A DNA stretch of 64,000 bases from SIG307 sp045596385 (GTDB taxonomy: Bacteria > Bacillota > Clostridia > Lachnospirales > Lachnospiraceae): contig JAZOCC010000024.1 in NCBI GenBank assembly GCA_045596385.1, forward strand, positions 246,245-310,244, in the 5' to 3' direction. A program made the position numbers and the translations under genes. Every line of letters begins with the position of its first letter. Position 1 is the first letter of the stretch. The notes beneath the pieces were generated by a model, which did no database searches, was not told the origin of the DNA, and worked only from the letters and a program-made list of their open reading frames with translations. Below, in pieces: positions 51,905-60,549 of the stretch.

Positions 51905-54217
51905 ATGAAATTCAGCAACGGATGTTGGTTACAAAAGGAAGGGGTGCAATTATTTGCCCCGGCAGAAGCGTATTTTATAAAGACAACGGAGACCGAGGTG
52001 ACGATATGCGCACCGACGAACCGCGTGTATAATAAGGGCTGTACCTTGGGCGGCATTAACCTGACGGTAAAGGTAAGCTCCCCACGGAAGGACGTTCTGC
52101 GGGTGCAGACCTACCATCACTTGGGGGCGGTGGTAAAGGAGCCTGCCTTTGAACTGAACATGCAGGAGTGTCCGCTTGCTGTAACGGAAGATGACGAAAA
52201 AATCGTAGTGGAAAGCGGCAGCCTTTCTCTCGTGATTACGAAGGAGCCGTGGTCCATGACTTACATAAAAGACGGCAAGGTGCTGACCAAGAGTACCGGT
52301 AAGGATCTGGCGCTGGTGAAGACCGACTGGAAGGGCGATTATTACGATAAGGGTGACTTTGTGGATACCTATATCCGCCAGCAGCTTTCCTTGGGCGTGG
52401 GCGAGCTTTTGTACGGCACCGGCGAGCATTTTACCCCCTTTGTAAAGAACGGTCAGAGCATCGATATTTGGAATGAGGACGGCGGCACCAGTACGGAGCA
52501 GGCCTACAAAAATATCCCGTTTTATGTATCCAACAAGGGCTACGGCGTATTGGTCAATCACCCGGAAAAGGTGTCCTTTGAGCTGGGCACCGAGATGGTG
52601 ACGAGAGCAGAGTTTTCCGTGGAGGGCGGCTATCTGGACTACTTCCTCTTCGCGGGAGATTCCATGAAGGATGTGCTGGTGGCGTATACGGATTTGACGG
52701 GGAAACCGTCCCTGTCGGCACCATGGACCTTCGGTTTGTGGCTGTCCACTTCCTTTACCACCAGCTACGACGAAGCAACGGTCATGAGTTTTATCGACGG
52801 CATGTTAGAGCGCGGCATCCCGCTTCGGACCTTCCATTTCGACTGCTGTTGGATGAAGGAGTTCCATTGGTCGGATTTTGTGTGGGATGAGCGCGTGTTC
52901 CCGGACCCGGAGGGCATGCTAAAAAGAATTAAGGAAAAGGGCTTAAATATTTGCGTTTGGATTAACTCTTATATCGGGCAGGAGTCCCGGCTCTTTGCGG
53001 AAGGCATGGAGAAGGGCTACTTTATCAAGCGTCCGAACGGTCAGGTGTACCAGTGGGATATGTGGCAGCCGGGCATGGCCATCGTGGACTTTACCAATCC
53101 GGCAGCCTATGCATGGTTCCAGGAGAAGCTGGAAGTGCTGCTTGATATGGGTGTGGACTGCTTTAAGACGGACTTCGGCGAGCGCATCCCGGTGGATGCG
53201 GTGTACTTCGACGGCTCCGACCCGAAGAAAATGCACAACTATTACACTCATTTATATAACAAATGCGTTTATGAACTTCTGGAGCGGAAGCGCGGAAAAG
53301 GTGAAGCAGTGCTGTTTGCCCGTTCCGCAACCGTGGGAGGACAGCGTTTCCCGGTACACTGGGGCGGCGACTGCTGGTCGGACTACGAATCCATGGAAGA
53401 AAGCCTGCGGGGCGGTTTGTCCTTGCTGATGAGCGGCTTCGGCTTCTGGGCTCACGACATCGGCGGTTTCGAGCATACCTCCACCCCGGACGTGTACAAG
53501 CGCTGGGTGGCCTTCGGCCTTTTGTCCTCCCACAGCCGTCTCCACGGCAGTACCTCTTACCGGGTACCGTGGGTGTACGATGAGGAAGCGGTGGATGTGT
53601 GCCGGTTCTTCACCCGCCTGAAAGCAAAACTCATGCCGTACCTGTACGAGACGGCCATCTATACAAGCAACACCGGCGTTCCGACCATGCGCAGCATGGT
53701 ACTGGAATTCCCGGAGGATAAGAACTGCAGCTACTTGGACAAGCAGTACATGCTGGGCGACAGCTTACTTGTGGCTCCGATATTCCGCGAGGACGGCATC
53801 GCCGAATACTACCTACCGGAGGGCACCTGGACCAACTTCTTCACCGGCAAGGAATACGAGGGCGGCAAGTGGTACACCGAGCACCACGATTACTGCAGCA
53901 TTCCGCTGATGGTAAAGGAAGGCTCCATTATTGCGCTGGGTGCAAGGGACGATGCGCCGGACTATGACTACGCCGACGGCGTGGAGCTGAGAGTATACGG
54001 CTTGAAGGACGGAATGACTCTGACTAAGTCCGTGTACAGCATGGCGAAGGAAGAGGACATTATCCTGACGGTAAGCCAGAAGGACGGCAAAGTGGAGTTT
54101 GACGTAGATGCGGAGGAAGGAAAGGCATTTACGGTGCGACTCATGAACCGGAAGGTGGAGAGCGTGGAAGGCGCGAAGGTAACGGTTGATGGGGAAGATA
54201 CGGTGGTAGAGTTTTAG
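51905..54217 (+). CDS. GH31 alpha-xylosidase
   Basis: Retaining glycosidase of 770 residues that removes alpha-linked xylose from xyloglucan oligosaccharides. The GH31 catalytic barrel shows nucleophile Asp423 in KTDFGERIP and acid/base Asp489 in WGGDCWSDYESM. The two are 66 residues apart, as Asp416 and Asp482 are in Escherichia coli YicI, and the flanking residues match YicI rather than alpha-glucosidases. N-terminal galactose-mutarotase-like and C-terminal beta-sandwich domains are present. It starts behind AAAAAGGAG. It is preceded by an SGNH esterase and probably forms a xyloglucan-degrading pair with it. Confidence 0.95.
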   Translation: MKFSNGCWLQKEGVQLFAPAEAYFIKTTETEVTICAPTNRVYNKGCTLGGINLTVKVSSPRKDVLRVQTYHHLGAVVKEPAFELNMQECPLAVTEDDEKIVVESGSLSLVITKEPWSMTYIKDGKVLTKSTGKDLALVKTDWKGDYYDKGDFVDTYIRQQLSLGVGELLYGTGEHFTPFVKNGQSIDIWNEDGGTSTEQAYKNIPFYVSNKGYGVLVNHPEKVSFELGTEMVTRAEFSVEGGYLDYFLFAGDSMKDVLVAYTDLTGKPSLSAPWTFGLWLSTSFTTSYDEATVMSFIDGMLERGIPLRTFHFDCCWMKEFHWSDFVWDERVFPDPEGMLKRIKEKGLNICVWINSYIGQESRLFAEGMEKGYFIKRPNGQVYQWDMWQPGMAIVDFTNPAAYAWFQEKLEVLLDMGVDCFKTDFGERIPVDAVYFDGSDPKKMHNYYTHLYNKCVYELLERKRGKGEAVLFARSATVGGQRFPVHWGGDCWSDYESMEESLRGGLSLLMSGFGFWAHDIGGFEHTSTPDVYKRWVAFGLLSSHSRLHGSTSYRVPWVYDEEAVDVCRFFTRLKAKLMPYLYETAIYTSNTGVPTMRSMVLEFPEDKNCSYLDKQYMLGDSLLVAPIFREDGIAEYYLPEGTWTNFFTGKEYEGGKWYTEHHDYCSIPLMVKEGSIIALGARDDAPDYDYADGVELRVYGLKDGMTLTKSVYSMAKEEDIILTVSQKDGKVEFDVDAEEGKAFTVRLMNRKVESVEGAKVTVDGEDTVVEF

Positions 54218-54273
54218 GAAAGAACCGTTGCAAAAAATGTGACAGTTCGGGTTATTGAAAAGGGGGAGATAGA

Positions 54274-55011
54274 ATGGCGAGACAAAAGACTAAGAAAGTC
54301 GGACGTGTGTTGGGCATTTCTTTGGCGGCGATTGTGGTTGTGCTCGGTGGGCTGTTTGCTCTTTGGTATGCATCCTTTGCCGATATGAAGAAGGTGGAGA
54401 CGGCCTATTTTGACAAGGACGGAAAGTTTGTGTGCAGCGAGGAGAATCCGTTCCGGGAGGAGCTGCTGTCAAAGCTGGTCTCGGTTTGTACGAAGCCGGG
54501 GAGCTTGGAAGAAGCTTCGCCCTATGCCTGGGATAAGACGTTACTGGAAAACAGGGATGAGAATTTCAGTGAGTTTACCATCCTGGCAAAGGACGGAGCA
54601 AAGTACGAAATCTACGACTATGCACCGCTGTCACCAAACTACGACATAGAGGGCGTCACGTTGATGAAGCGTCCGCAGCGTTATCTCTACATCGAGAGGA
54701 CCAAAGGGGAGAAGAGCCTGATCTATCGTGTGAAATTCGACGAGACGGCAGAAGAAATCTGGGAGCTCATCGGCAAGGCAAAAGGCTACGCCTACAATCA
54801 GATGGGAACCTTTCGGACAACCGTGGTAAGTTGCTCGGAAGCGTCGCGGTCCGGCATACTGGAGTCGCCGGAATACGGCAGAATGAGCGTCAGAGCACAA
54901 AGCTTCGGCTGGGCGAAGCCGGGGGACACGGTGGAAGTAACGATGTTGCAGCAGACATCACGCTTTGGGATAAATGATAGGCCGTGGGTGAAGATAGAGA
55001 AGGTGGAGTAG
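54274..55011 (+). CDS. Uncharacterised membrane-anchored protein
   Basis: A 245-residue protein with a basic N-terminus and a single hydrophobic segment (about 17-38), consistent with a membrane anchor or uncleaved signal. The outside part has Lys/Glu-rich beta segments and no domain I recognise. A loosely repeated YDYAPLSPNYD-like region is near residue 115. It starts behind AAAGGGGGAG. It lies directly before the terminator and repeat element at the left edge of the defence island. No function can be given. Confidence 0.65.
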   Translation: MARQKTKKVGRVLGISLAAIVVVLGGLFALWYASFADMKKVETAYFDKDGKFVCSEENPFREELLSKLVSVCTKPGSLEEASPYAWDKTLLENRDENFSEFTILAKDGAKYEIYDYAPLSPNYDIEGVTLMKRPQRYLYIERTKGEKSLIYRVKFDETAEEIWELIGKAKGYAYNQMGTFRTTVVSCSEASRSGILESPEYGRMSVRAQSFGWAKPGDTVEVTMLQQTSRFGINDRPWVKIEKVE

Positions 55012-55031
55012 GGAATACTCTAAAATGAAGA

Positions 55032-55060
55032 CAACACGCAGAAATTGCGTGTTGTTTTTT
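55032..55060 (+). terminator. Terminator before the defence island
   Basis: Arms CAACACGCA and TGCGTGTTG around a GAAAT loop, followed by six Ts, after the membrane-anchored protein gene. Confidence 0.85.
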
Positions 55061-55093
55061 GTGTGCTGGGAAATTGCGCAATCTTCAATAAAA

Positions 55094-55213
55094 AAGAAAC
55101 GAGCAACCTTTTCCGGCCCGAAGGCTTTACTCAGCACAAAACCCGTTTCTTGGAAAGGAAGCGAGCAACCCGCTTGGGCTGTAAGGCCGTACACGACACA
55201 AAACCCGCTTCTT
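55094..55213. repeat. Two-copy 58-base repeat with compensatory stem change
   Basis: Copies at 55094-55151 and 55156-55213 align without gaps. Both contain GAGCAACC and CACAAAACCCG. The ends of each copy pair with each other: AAGAAACG with CGTTTCTT in the first, AGGAAGCG with CGCTTCTT in the second. One A-T pair in copy 1 is a G-C pair in copy 2, so pairing is kept while sequence changes. That points to a selected stem in RNA or single-stranded DNA. No gene spans it convincingly. Confidence 0.6.
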
Positions 55214-55259
55214 GAATTTATGATATGCGGAGGGAGAGAAAAAGTCAAGGGAAAAATGA

Positions 55260-55324
55260 GTTAACGTCTATTATAGTAGACGTTAACGAAAAAAGTCAGT
55301 ATGGGCAAAATTTGCACATACTGA
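55260..55324. repeat. Pair of palindromes at the left edge of the defence island
   Basis: First palindrome: GTTAACGTCTA (55260-55270), 6-base centre, perfect complement (55277-55287), then GAAAAAAG. Second: TCAGTATGGGCAAA (55296-55309), centre A, complement with one mismatch (55311-55324). Base composition turns AT-rich beyond this point. They may be a terminator and an operator, or marks of an insertion junction. Confidence 0.5.
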
Positions 55325-55403
55325 ATGGGGAGTGGATGATTAAGCTCTTTTGGTGGTCAGAGATGAGTAACAAGTAGATTAAAAACAAGCTGGTCGAAAA
55401 GTA

Positions 55404-55432
55404 TTCACATCTGCGGAAAGGTGTGATATAAT
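55404..55432 (+). promoter_or_regulatory. Promoter of the Pycsar genes
   Basis: -35 TTCACA (55404-55409), 17-base spacer, perfect -10 TATAAT (55427-55432) with an upstream TG, about 88 bases before the first cyclase ATG. Confidence 0.75.
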
Positions 55433-55520
55433 TAAGTTTGTTATCAAGTGTAAGGGAAATTTGTATGGAATGAAAATGTGTATATATTAAAATATAATTA
55501 CCTAGAAGAGGAACAGAACA

Positions 55521-56255
55521 ATGTATGATTACAAGAAATCAAAGGAAACAATTGAAGGAATTCTAAAATCACCAACTAAAATTGTAAAGAAAGATTCAAT
55601 TCCTTCTACAGATGAAGCATTTACATATGAAAATGGAATAAAAACATGGGTGGCAGCCCTATTTGTCGATATTGTAGATTCAAGTAAGTTGTTTCAAAGT
55701 GCAAATGAAGATACGGCTCGAATAATTAGAAGTTTTTGTTCAGAGATAATATCTATCTTAAAGGATGATTCTAAGTATAGAGAAATTGGAATTCGTGGAG
55801 ATTGTGTTTATTGTATATTTGACGTTCAGTCTAAGGCTGATTTGGCATTTATTTTTAGACACGCATTTCGTATTAATTCATTTATGAAAATGTTAAACAA
55901 ATTATTAGCAAAACATGGTTACCCTACGATAAAAGCCGGAATTGGAATGGGGTGTGATGAAGAACTGATTGTAAAGGCGGGACAAAGCGGAAGCGGAATT
56001 AATGATAAAGTCTGGATTGGAAAGGCAGTTGTTGATGCGGCTCATCTATCAGATGTTGCAAATAGGAATGGTATTTTACCAATTGCAATGAGTCCATTGT
56101 TTTATGATAATATAATTGATTTGTTGATTGAACAAAATGAAAAATATAAATCATGGATACAGGCACACAAGATGGGGATTTATGGAAGTGTAGATTTTTA
56201 CCACTGTGACATTATAGAAACACTGTTTGATGAATGGATAGACAAGGAGATTTAA
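55521..56255 (+). CDS. pycC: Pycsar pyrimidine nucleotide cyclase (PycC-type)
   Basis: Class III nucleotidyl cyclase of 244 residues, the sensor/signal half of a Pycsar antiphage system that makes cyclic CMP or UMP on infection. The two metal-binding aspartates are Asp50 in FVDIVDSS and Asp94 in IRGDCVY. The KAGIGMG and DKVWIGKAVVDAAHLS segments match the family. It lacks membrane or receptor domains, as PycC proteins do. The membrane effector gene starts 1 base after the stop. The gene is rich in AAA/AAT/ATA codons, unlike its neighbours, which suggests acquisition. Which pyrimidine it uses cannot be read from sequence. Confidence 0.85.
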   Translation: MYDYKKSKETIEGILKSPTKIVKKDSIPSTDEAFTYENGIKTWVAALFVDIVDSSKLFQSANEDTARIIRSFCSEIISILKDDSKYREIGIRGDCVYCIFDVQSKADLAFIFRHAFRINSFMKMLNKLLAKHGYPTIKAGIGMGCDEELIVKAGQSGSGINDKVWIGKAVVDAAHLSDVANRNGILPIAMSPLFYDNIIDLLIEQNEKYKSWIQAHKMGIYGSVDFYHCDIIETLFDEWIDKEI

Positions 56256-56256
56256 A

Positions 56257-56856
56257 ATGGGAAAAAAAACAGAAAAAAAGCAAGAGAATTTATTTAAAGG
56301 CGAAGGAAAAGATTATAAGTCTAAAATAGAAATTGCAACTCAAACATTGGAAAGAAATATTGGATTTGTAGCTAATTGTGACAATAAAACATCTATTATT
56401 TTGGCTATTATAGGGGTGTTTCTAACAATTATTCTTACAAATGATGGGCTGAATACAATATATAGAATTATTAATACATGTATAGAAATGAAAACATTTT
56501 GTAGTGTAATGTATTTGTTTGTTTTGGGCGGGACAATTGTTGTAATGATTTTAGGAATTTATAATTTATGTGGAGTGCTAATCGCCAAAACTTCTGAGAC
56601 TGCAAAAGGATTGATTGCAACTAATTCTAGAATATTTTTTACAGGAATAAATAATCATGGAAATTGTGTGGTTTATAAGGAAAAGTTTTATGAAATGAGT
56701 GAACAAGAATTACTAGATGAACTACTTACTCAAATATACATAAATTCGGATATAGCAACCCAAAAGTACAATAAATATAACAAGGGGGTAAAAAGAACTA
56801 TTATTGGATTTAGCTTATTTGTTATTTTTTTGTTAATTGGAATATATTTATATTAA
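56257..56856 (+). CDS. pycTM: Pycsar transmembrane effector (PycTM-type)
   Basis: A 199-residue protein: a charged N-terminal helix (about 1-40), the hallmark NCDNKTSIILAIIGVFLTII segment (about 40-60), a second hydrophobic segment (about 88-112), a soluble middle part and a third hydrophobic segment at the extreme C-terminus (about 178-198). The first helix with Asn/Asp-Lys-Thr and a small-residue pattern matches the Pycsar effector domain (DUF5706-like). On binding cyclic pyrimidine such effectors damage the inner membrane and stop growth. The gene starts 1 base after the first cyclase, and the second cyclase starts 10 bases after it. The C-terminal helix is a possible extra feature. Confidence 0.8.
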   Translation: MGKKTEKKQENLFKGEGKDYKSKIEIATQTLERNIGFVANCDNKTSIILAIIGVFLTIILTNDGLNTIYRIINTCIEMKTFCSVMYLFVLGGTIVVMILGIYNLCGVLIAKTSETAKGLIATNSRIFFTGINNHGNCVVYKEKFYEMSEQELLDELLTQIYINSDIATQKYNKYNKGVKRTIIGFSLFVIFLLIGIYLY

Positions 56857-56866
56857 GGAGAGAATG

Positions 56867-57615
56867 ATGGCGTATTATGATTATAGAAAAGGTAAAGAGA
56901 GAATAGAAAACATTTTAGATAATGTATTGGAGGTTGTTGAGCAGGATGAGTTGCCTAAAGATGATGCATTTACATTTTCCAATGGTTATTATAGTTGGGT
57001 AACGGGGATTTTTGTCGATATTCGCGATTCGTCTACACTGTTTGCAGATGAAGACAAGGAAAAGGTCTCGAAGATTATTAGAAGTTTTACATCTGAAGTG
57101 ATAGAAATATTGAGAAATGATGATAATTTAAGAGAAATTGGTATTAGAGGGGATTGTGTATATGCAATATATACTACCCCTAAAAAGGATGATATATTAG
57201 AATTGGCGGATAAGGCTTTTTATATTAATACATATATGAAAATGCTGAATAAACTGTTGGCGGAGCGTTCATTATCAAAGATAAGGGTTGGAATTGGAAT
57301 GTCGACAGCACAAGAATTGGTGGTCAAGGCGGGGCGAAAAGATGTGGGTATTAATAGTAAAGTTTGGATTGGAAAGGCTGTAACGAGGGCATCTAATCTC
57401 TCGTCATTAGGTAATAAAATGGAAACTCTGCACTAGTATATTCAGAGTGTAGTTATAATAATTTTATAGGGAAGTTGGAGGAACGAAATGAAGGAAAAAG
57501 TCCTAGAGATTGGTTCACGTATCATAGTGATCTGGCAAATGGAGTATATTATACAGCAGATGTTGTAAAAAGCGATTTTGATAAATGGATTGCAGATGGA
57601 ATGAAGGATGAGTAA
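56867..57615 (+). pseudogene. Second Pycsar-type cyclase, frameshifted
   Basis: A paralog of the first cyclase. ATG 56867 follows AAGGAG at 56855-56860. The frame encodes Asp51 in FVDIRDSS and Asp96 in IRGDCVY, KVWIGKAV and the NLSSLGNKM segment. It then stops at 57434-57436 after 189 residues. One base earlier in frame, 57424-57615 continues with SALVYSECSYNNFIGKL and ends DKWIADGMKDE, which aligns with the C-terminus of the first cyclase. A missing A in the GGAAAC stretch near 57421-57425 explains it. Full length would be about 249 residues. Either the gene is newly broken, or the truncated enzyme, which keeps the catalytic residues, still works. Confidence 0.82.
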
Positions 57616-57935
57616 ATATGTTTACGGCAAGGAGTGGCCATGCTAGGTTATTTCACCGACAAGACACTAATATGTGGACAGATAAGGTCTATATGTTAGT
57701 GCCTTTCGTTATGTCTTGGAAGTATGGCTACGGGTTCCTGTAGTCAACATAGATAGTGTCAATAGCTTTTCGATATGATATGAAAGAGATGGAGGAGAAA
57801 AATACGGTTAGAAAATATAAAAATCCAAAATTAAAGATTACTTGTTGATGAAGATTTGAAGGTAGATGATAATACTACTTTGATTGGTGCTCGAAATAGT
57901 ACAGCAAAAGCAACTGGGTGAAGTAATGTGAATTA
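57616..57935. other. AT-rich spacer without a recognised gene
   Basis: About 320 bases between the frameshifted cyclase and the Fic remnant. Only short open frames are present, such as 42 codons from 57618, with no matching family. An imperfect inverted repeat (CACTAATAT near 57667 and ATATGTTAGTG near 57690) is the one structural feature seen. Confidence 0.4.
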
Positions 57936-58154
57936 TTGCTGTACTTTGTGACCAAGAACCACAGCTTCTACGACGGAAACAAATGCATCGCCGCAACCAT
58001 GTTCCTCTACTTCCTCGACAAAAACAAGGCCCTGTTCTGTGACGGAAGGAAACGAATCGAGGACTCCACGCTGGTGGCACTTACCATCATGATTGCGGAG
58101 TCCCGGGCAGAGGAGAAGGAAATGATGGTGAGCGTGGTGATGAATTGTATGTAG
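57936..58154 (+). pseudogene. Fic/DOC (RhuM-type) domain remnant
   Basis: About 72 residues equivalent to the C-terminal end of a RhuM/Fic protein. The Fic motif reads HSFYDGNKCIAA, where the normal last Arg of HxFxDGNKR is Cys. It continues FLYFLDKNKALF, DGRKRIEDSTLVALTIMIAES and EEKEMMVSVVMN, all in family order. No N-terminal half is present upstream and the frame has stop codons. It starts at TTG only by chance. Its codon use is more GC-rich than the island around it, so it is a chromosomal relic left between inserted genes rather than part of the defence cargo. Confidence 0.75.
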
Positions 58155-58201
58155 GGGAATTTATAAGAAGCCTGTTGAGGTAGAGAGAATAAAGAAGAGG
58201 A

Positions 58202-58236
58202 AGCAAGCGAAGGTGTTGACCGGAGCTTGCTTTTTT
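58202..58236 (+). terminator. Terminator after the Fic remnant
   Basis: Arms AGCAAGC (58202-58208) and GCTTGCT (58225-58231) followed by a run of six Ts. Confidence 0.7.
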
Positions 58237-58401
58237 ATTGTGGTTTTAGTGTAACAAACCTTGCGTTTTTTTGACAAGCGATTTATAATAAAAACAAGTT
58301 CAAAGAAGTTTCTTTGGATTCGATAGGAATGTGTATATGGTATATGATTTTATGAAAGATAGGATTATGAAATCCAGATGATATAAAGAGGAGATATTTT
58401 T

Positions 58402-60540
58402 ATGAAAAAAAGTTCGCGATGCTTATTTGATAGCGATTTAAAAACATTTCTGAGGAAAGAAAAGGAAGCTATATTTGGAGAATTATGTGATAAGTACCAT
58501 GGGGATGCGCTTACAACAACAAGAGAAGCATGGTTAAAGGAAATAGAAATCTTGCAAGCGGTATTGCTTCCTTGGGAAGAGGGAGATGGACGTATTGTAT
58601 TTGAATATGATATCCCACGCCTGGGTAAAAGAATTGATGTAGTGTTATTAATGAGAGGAATTGTTTTTTGCCTTGAATTTAAAGTGGGAGAATCTAGAAT
58701 TTTAGAGAACGATTTAGATCAGGTGCTAGATTATGCATTAGATTTAAAGAATTTTCATAAGTTGAGTCAAGATAAGTTAATAGTTCCTATTTTGATAGCA
58801 ACAAATTATAGAAAATTTTCATCAATGATTCAAACCTCTGTTTATGATGATAGGGTTGTAAATCCGTTACTGACGGGACAAAGCAATTTGTTTAGTTTAA
58901 TAGATGCGGTGCTACATCAATTTCCCGATGAGACACCCGTTGATTCAAGGTGGATTATAAGCCCATATGTACCAACGCCTACAATAATAGAAGCTGCGAA
59001 GACATTATATGAAAGTCATTCGGTTGAAGATATAACTAGGCATGAAGCAGATCAAGCGACAACAGATAATACTATTTCTTACATTTTACAGGTAATTAGG
59101 GAAAGCAAGGAAAAAGGAGAAAAGAGTATTTGTTTTGTAACGGGAGTACCAGGTGCTGGTAAAACTTTGGTTGGCCTTGATGTTGCAGTGAAACAAACAT
59201 ATCAGGGGTATGAAAGACCTGTTGAAGACGAAGGGGCAGTATATTTGTCAGGAAACGGTCCGCTAGTGGCAGTATTAAATGAGGCCCTTGCAAAAGATAA
59301 TTATTTAAAATGTAAAGATAGAGGTGAGACAAAGAAAATATCCGATTCCAGACGTGAAGTGGGTAAATTCATTCAAATAATTCATCGATATCGAGATAAT
59401 ATGTTGGCTAAAATCAAGGTGCCTGTCGAGAACGGAAGGCTTGAAATCGACCCGGAGAAGGCGATAAAAATGCAAGGGGCTGGTTTTGGCGAAGTAGAAC
59501 ATGTTGCTATTTTTGATGAGGCACAACGTTCTTGGACACATGAAAGGCTAGCGGCATATTTAAAAAGAGGTGGGACTTATGGAAATAAGATGAAAGTTCC
59601 TAACTTTCCTATATCTGAAGCTGCATTTTTGATATGGTCACTTGATCAACGCGAGGACTGGGCGACAATTGTTTGCCTTGTCGGAGGCGGTCAAGAAATT
59701 AATACAGGGGAGGCAGGAATATCCGAATGGATTATGGCTTTGAACGAAATGTTTGCTCGTTGGAAGGTGCACATTTCTCCACAATTGACAGAATCAGAAT
59801 ATGCGGAAGGTAGAGTTGATGAACTTTTAAGAGATAATAAAAATGTAACATATTCTGAAAGTTTGCACCTGGGAGTTTCGTTACGTTCATATAGAGCAGA
59901 AAAACTTTCAGCCTTTGTTCATGCACTGCTTACGATAGACAAGGGCGCCGCTGCACTTTATAATGAAATAAAGGAAAACTATCCGATTGTTTTGACTAGG
60001 GATATGGAAAAGGCAAAGGAGTGGCTGCATAAGAAAGTAAGAGGGACAGAAAGGACAGGAGTCTTAGTTACAAAAGAATCAGCAAGATACAAGCCGTTGG
60101 GTGTGCATGTGTTACAGCCGGGAGACGTAAATGCAGTCCATTGGTTCCTTGAAGATAAAGCAGATGTCAGGTCGTCGAATTATTTGGAAGATGCAGCAAC
60201 AGAAATACAAGTTCAAGGTTTAGAACTGGATTATAGTTGCCTTTTGTGGGATGCAGACATGAGGTATGAAAATGGGAAATGGCGTTATTATAGGTTTAAT
60301 GGGCAAACGAAGTGGGTTGAACAAATCGATAATAGTGAGAGTAGGCATGAACAGATGAAATATATGCTGAATGCGTATAGAGTATTGCTTACGCGAGCAA
60401 GGGCTGGAATGGTTATATGCGTACCAAAAGGAAATTCTAACAAAACAGTTAGTGGATTTTTCGAAGATAGTACGCGCCTTCCAGAGTATTATGATGGAAC
60501 ATATCAATACCTGAAAAGTTTAGGACTGGAAGAAATCTAG
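58402..60540 (+). CDS. DUF2075 helicase-like protein with N-terminal nuclease-like domain
   Basis: Protein of 712 residues. The N-terminal part has a PD-(D/E)xK-like pattern: a Glu in VFEYDIP, then RIDVVLL with an Asp near 77, then E92-F-K94 in FCLEFKVGE. The DUF2075 ATPase follows with Walker A TGVPGAGKT (about 247-255), Walker B DEAQ (372-375) and a motif VI-like NAYRVLLTRARAG near the end. This makes a predicted nuclease-helicase. Similar DUF2075 proteins occur in defence islands, and the AT-rich gene lies beside Pycsar, so a role against phage is plausible but inferred. It begins behind AGAGGAG and ends 9 bases before mutT. Confidence 0.8.
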   Translation: MKKSSRCLFDSDLKTFLRKEKEAIFGELCDKYHGDALTTTREAWLKEIEILQAVLLPWEEGDGRIVFEYDIPRLGKRIDVVLLMRGIVFCLEFKVGESRILENDLDQVLDYALDLKNFHKLSQDKLIVPILIATNYRKFSSMIQTSVYDDRVVNPLLTGQSNLFSLIDAVLHQFPDETPVDSRWIISPYVPTPTIIEAAKTLYESHSVEDITRHEADQATTDNTISYILQVIRESKEKGEKSICFVTGVPGAGKTLVGLDVAVKQTYQGYERPVEDEGAVYLSGNGPLVAVLNEALAKDNYLKCKDRGETKKISDSRREVGKFIQIIHRYRDNMLAKIKVPVENGRLEIDPEKAIKMQGAGFGEVEHVAIFDEAQRSWTHERLAAYLKRGGTYGNKMKVPNFPISEAAFLIWSLDQREDWATIVCLVGGGQEINTGEAGISEWIMALNEMFARWKVHISPQLTESEYAEGRVDELLRDNKNVTYSESLHLGVSLRSYRAEKLSAFVHALLTIDKGAAALYNEIKENYPIVLTRDMEKAKEWLHKKVRGTERTGVLVTKESARYKPLGVHVLQPGDVNAVHWFLEDKADVRSSNYLEDAATEIQVQGLELDYSCLLWDADMRYENGKWRYYRFNGQTKWVEQIDNSESRHEQMKYMLNAYRVLLTRARAGMVICVPKGNSNKTVSGFFEDSTRLPEYYDGTYQYLKSLGLEEI

Positions 60541-60549
60541 AGGGATAAA

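Noticed and set aside
55094..55213. CRISPR array
   Set aside because: Only two copies, with internal differences and no spacer pattern; no cas genes in the window.
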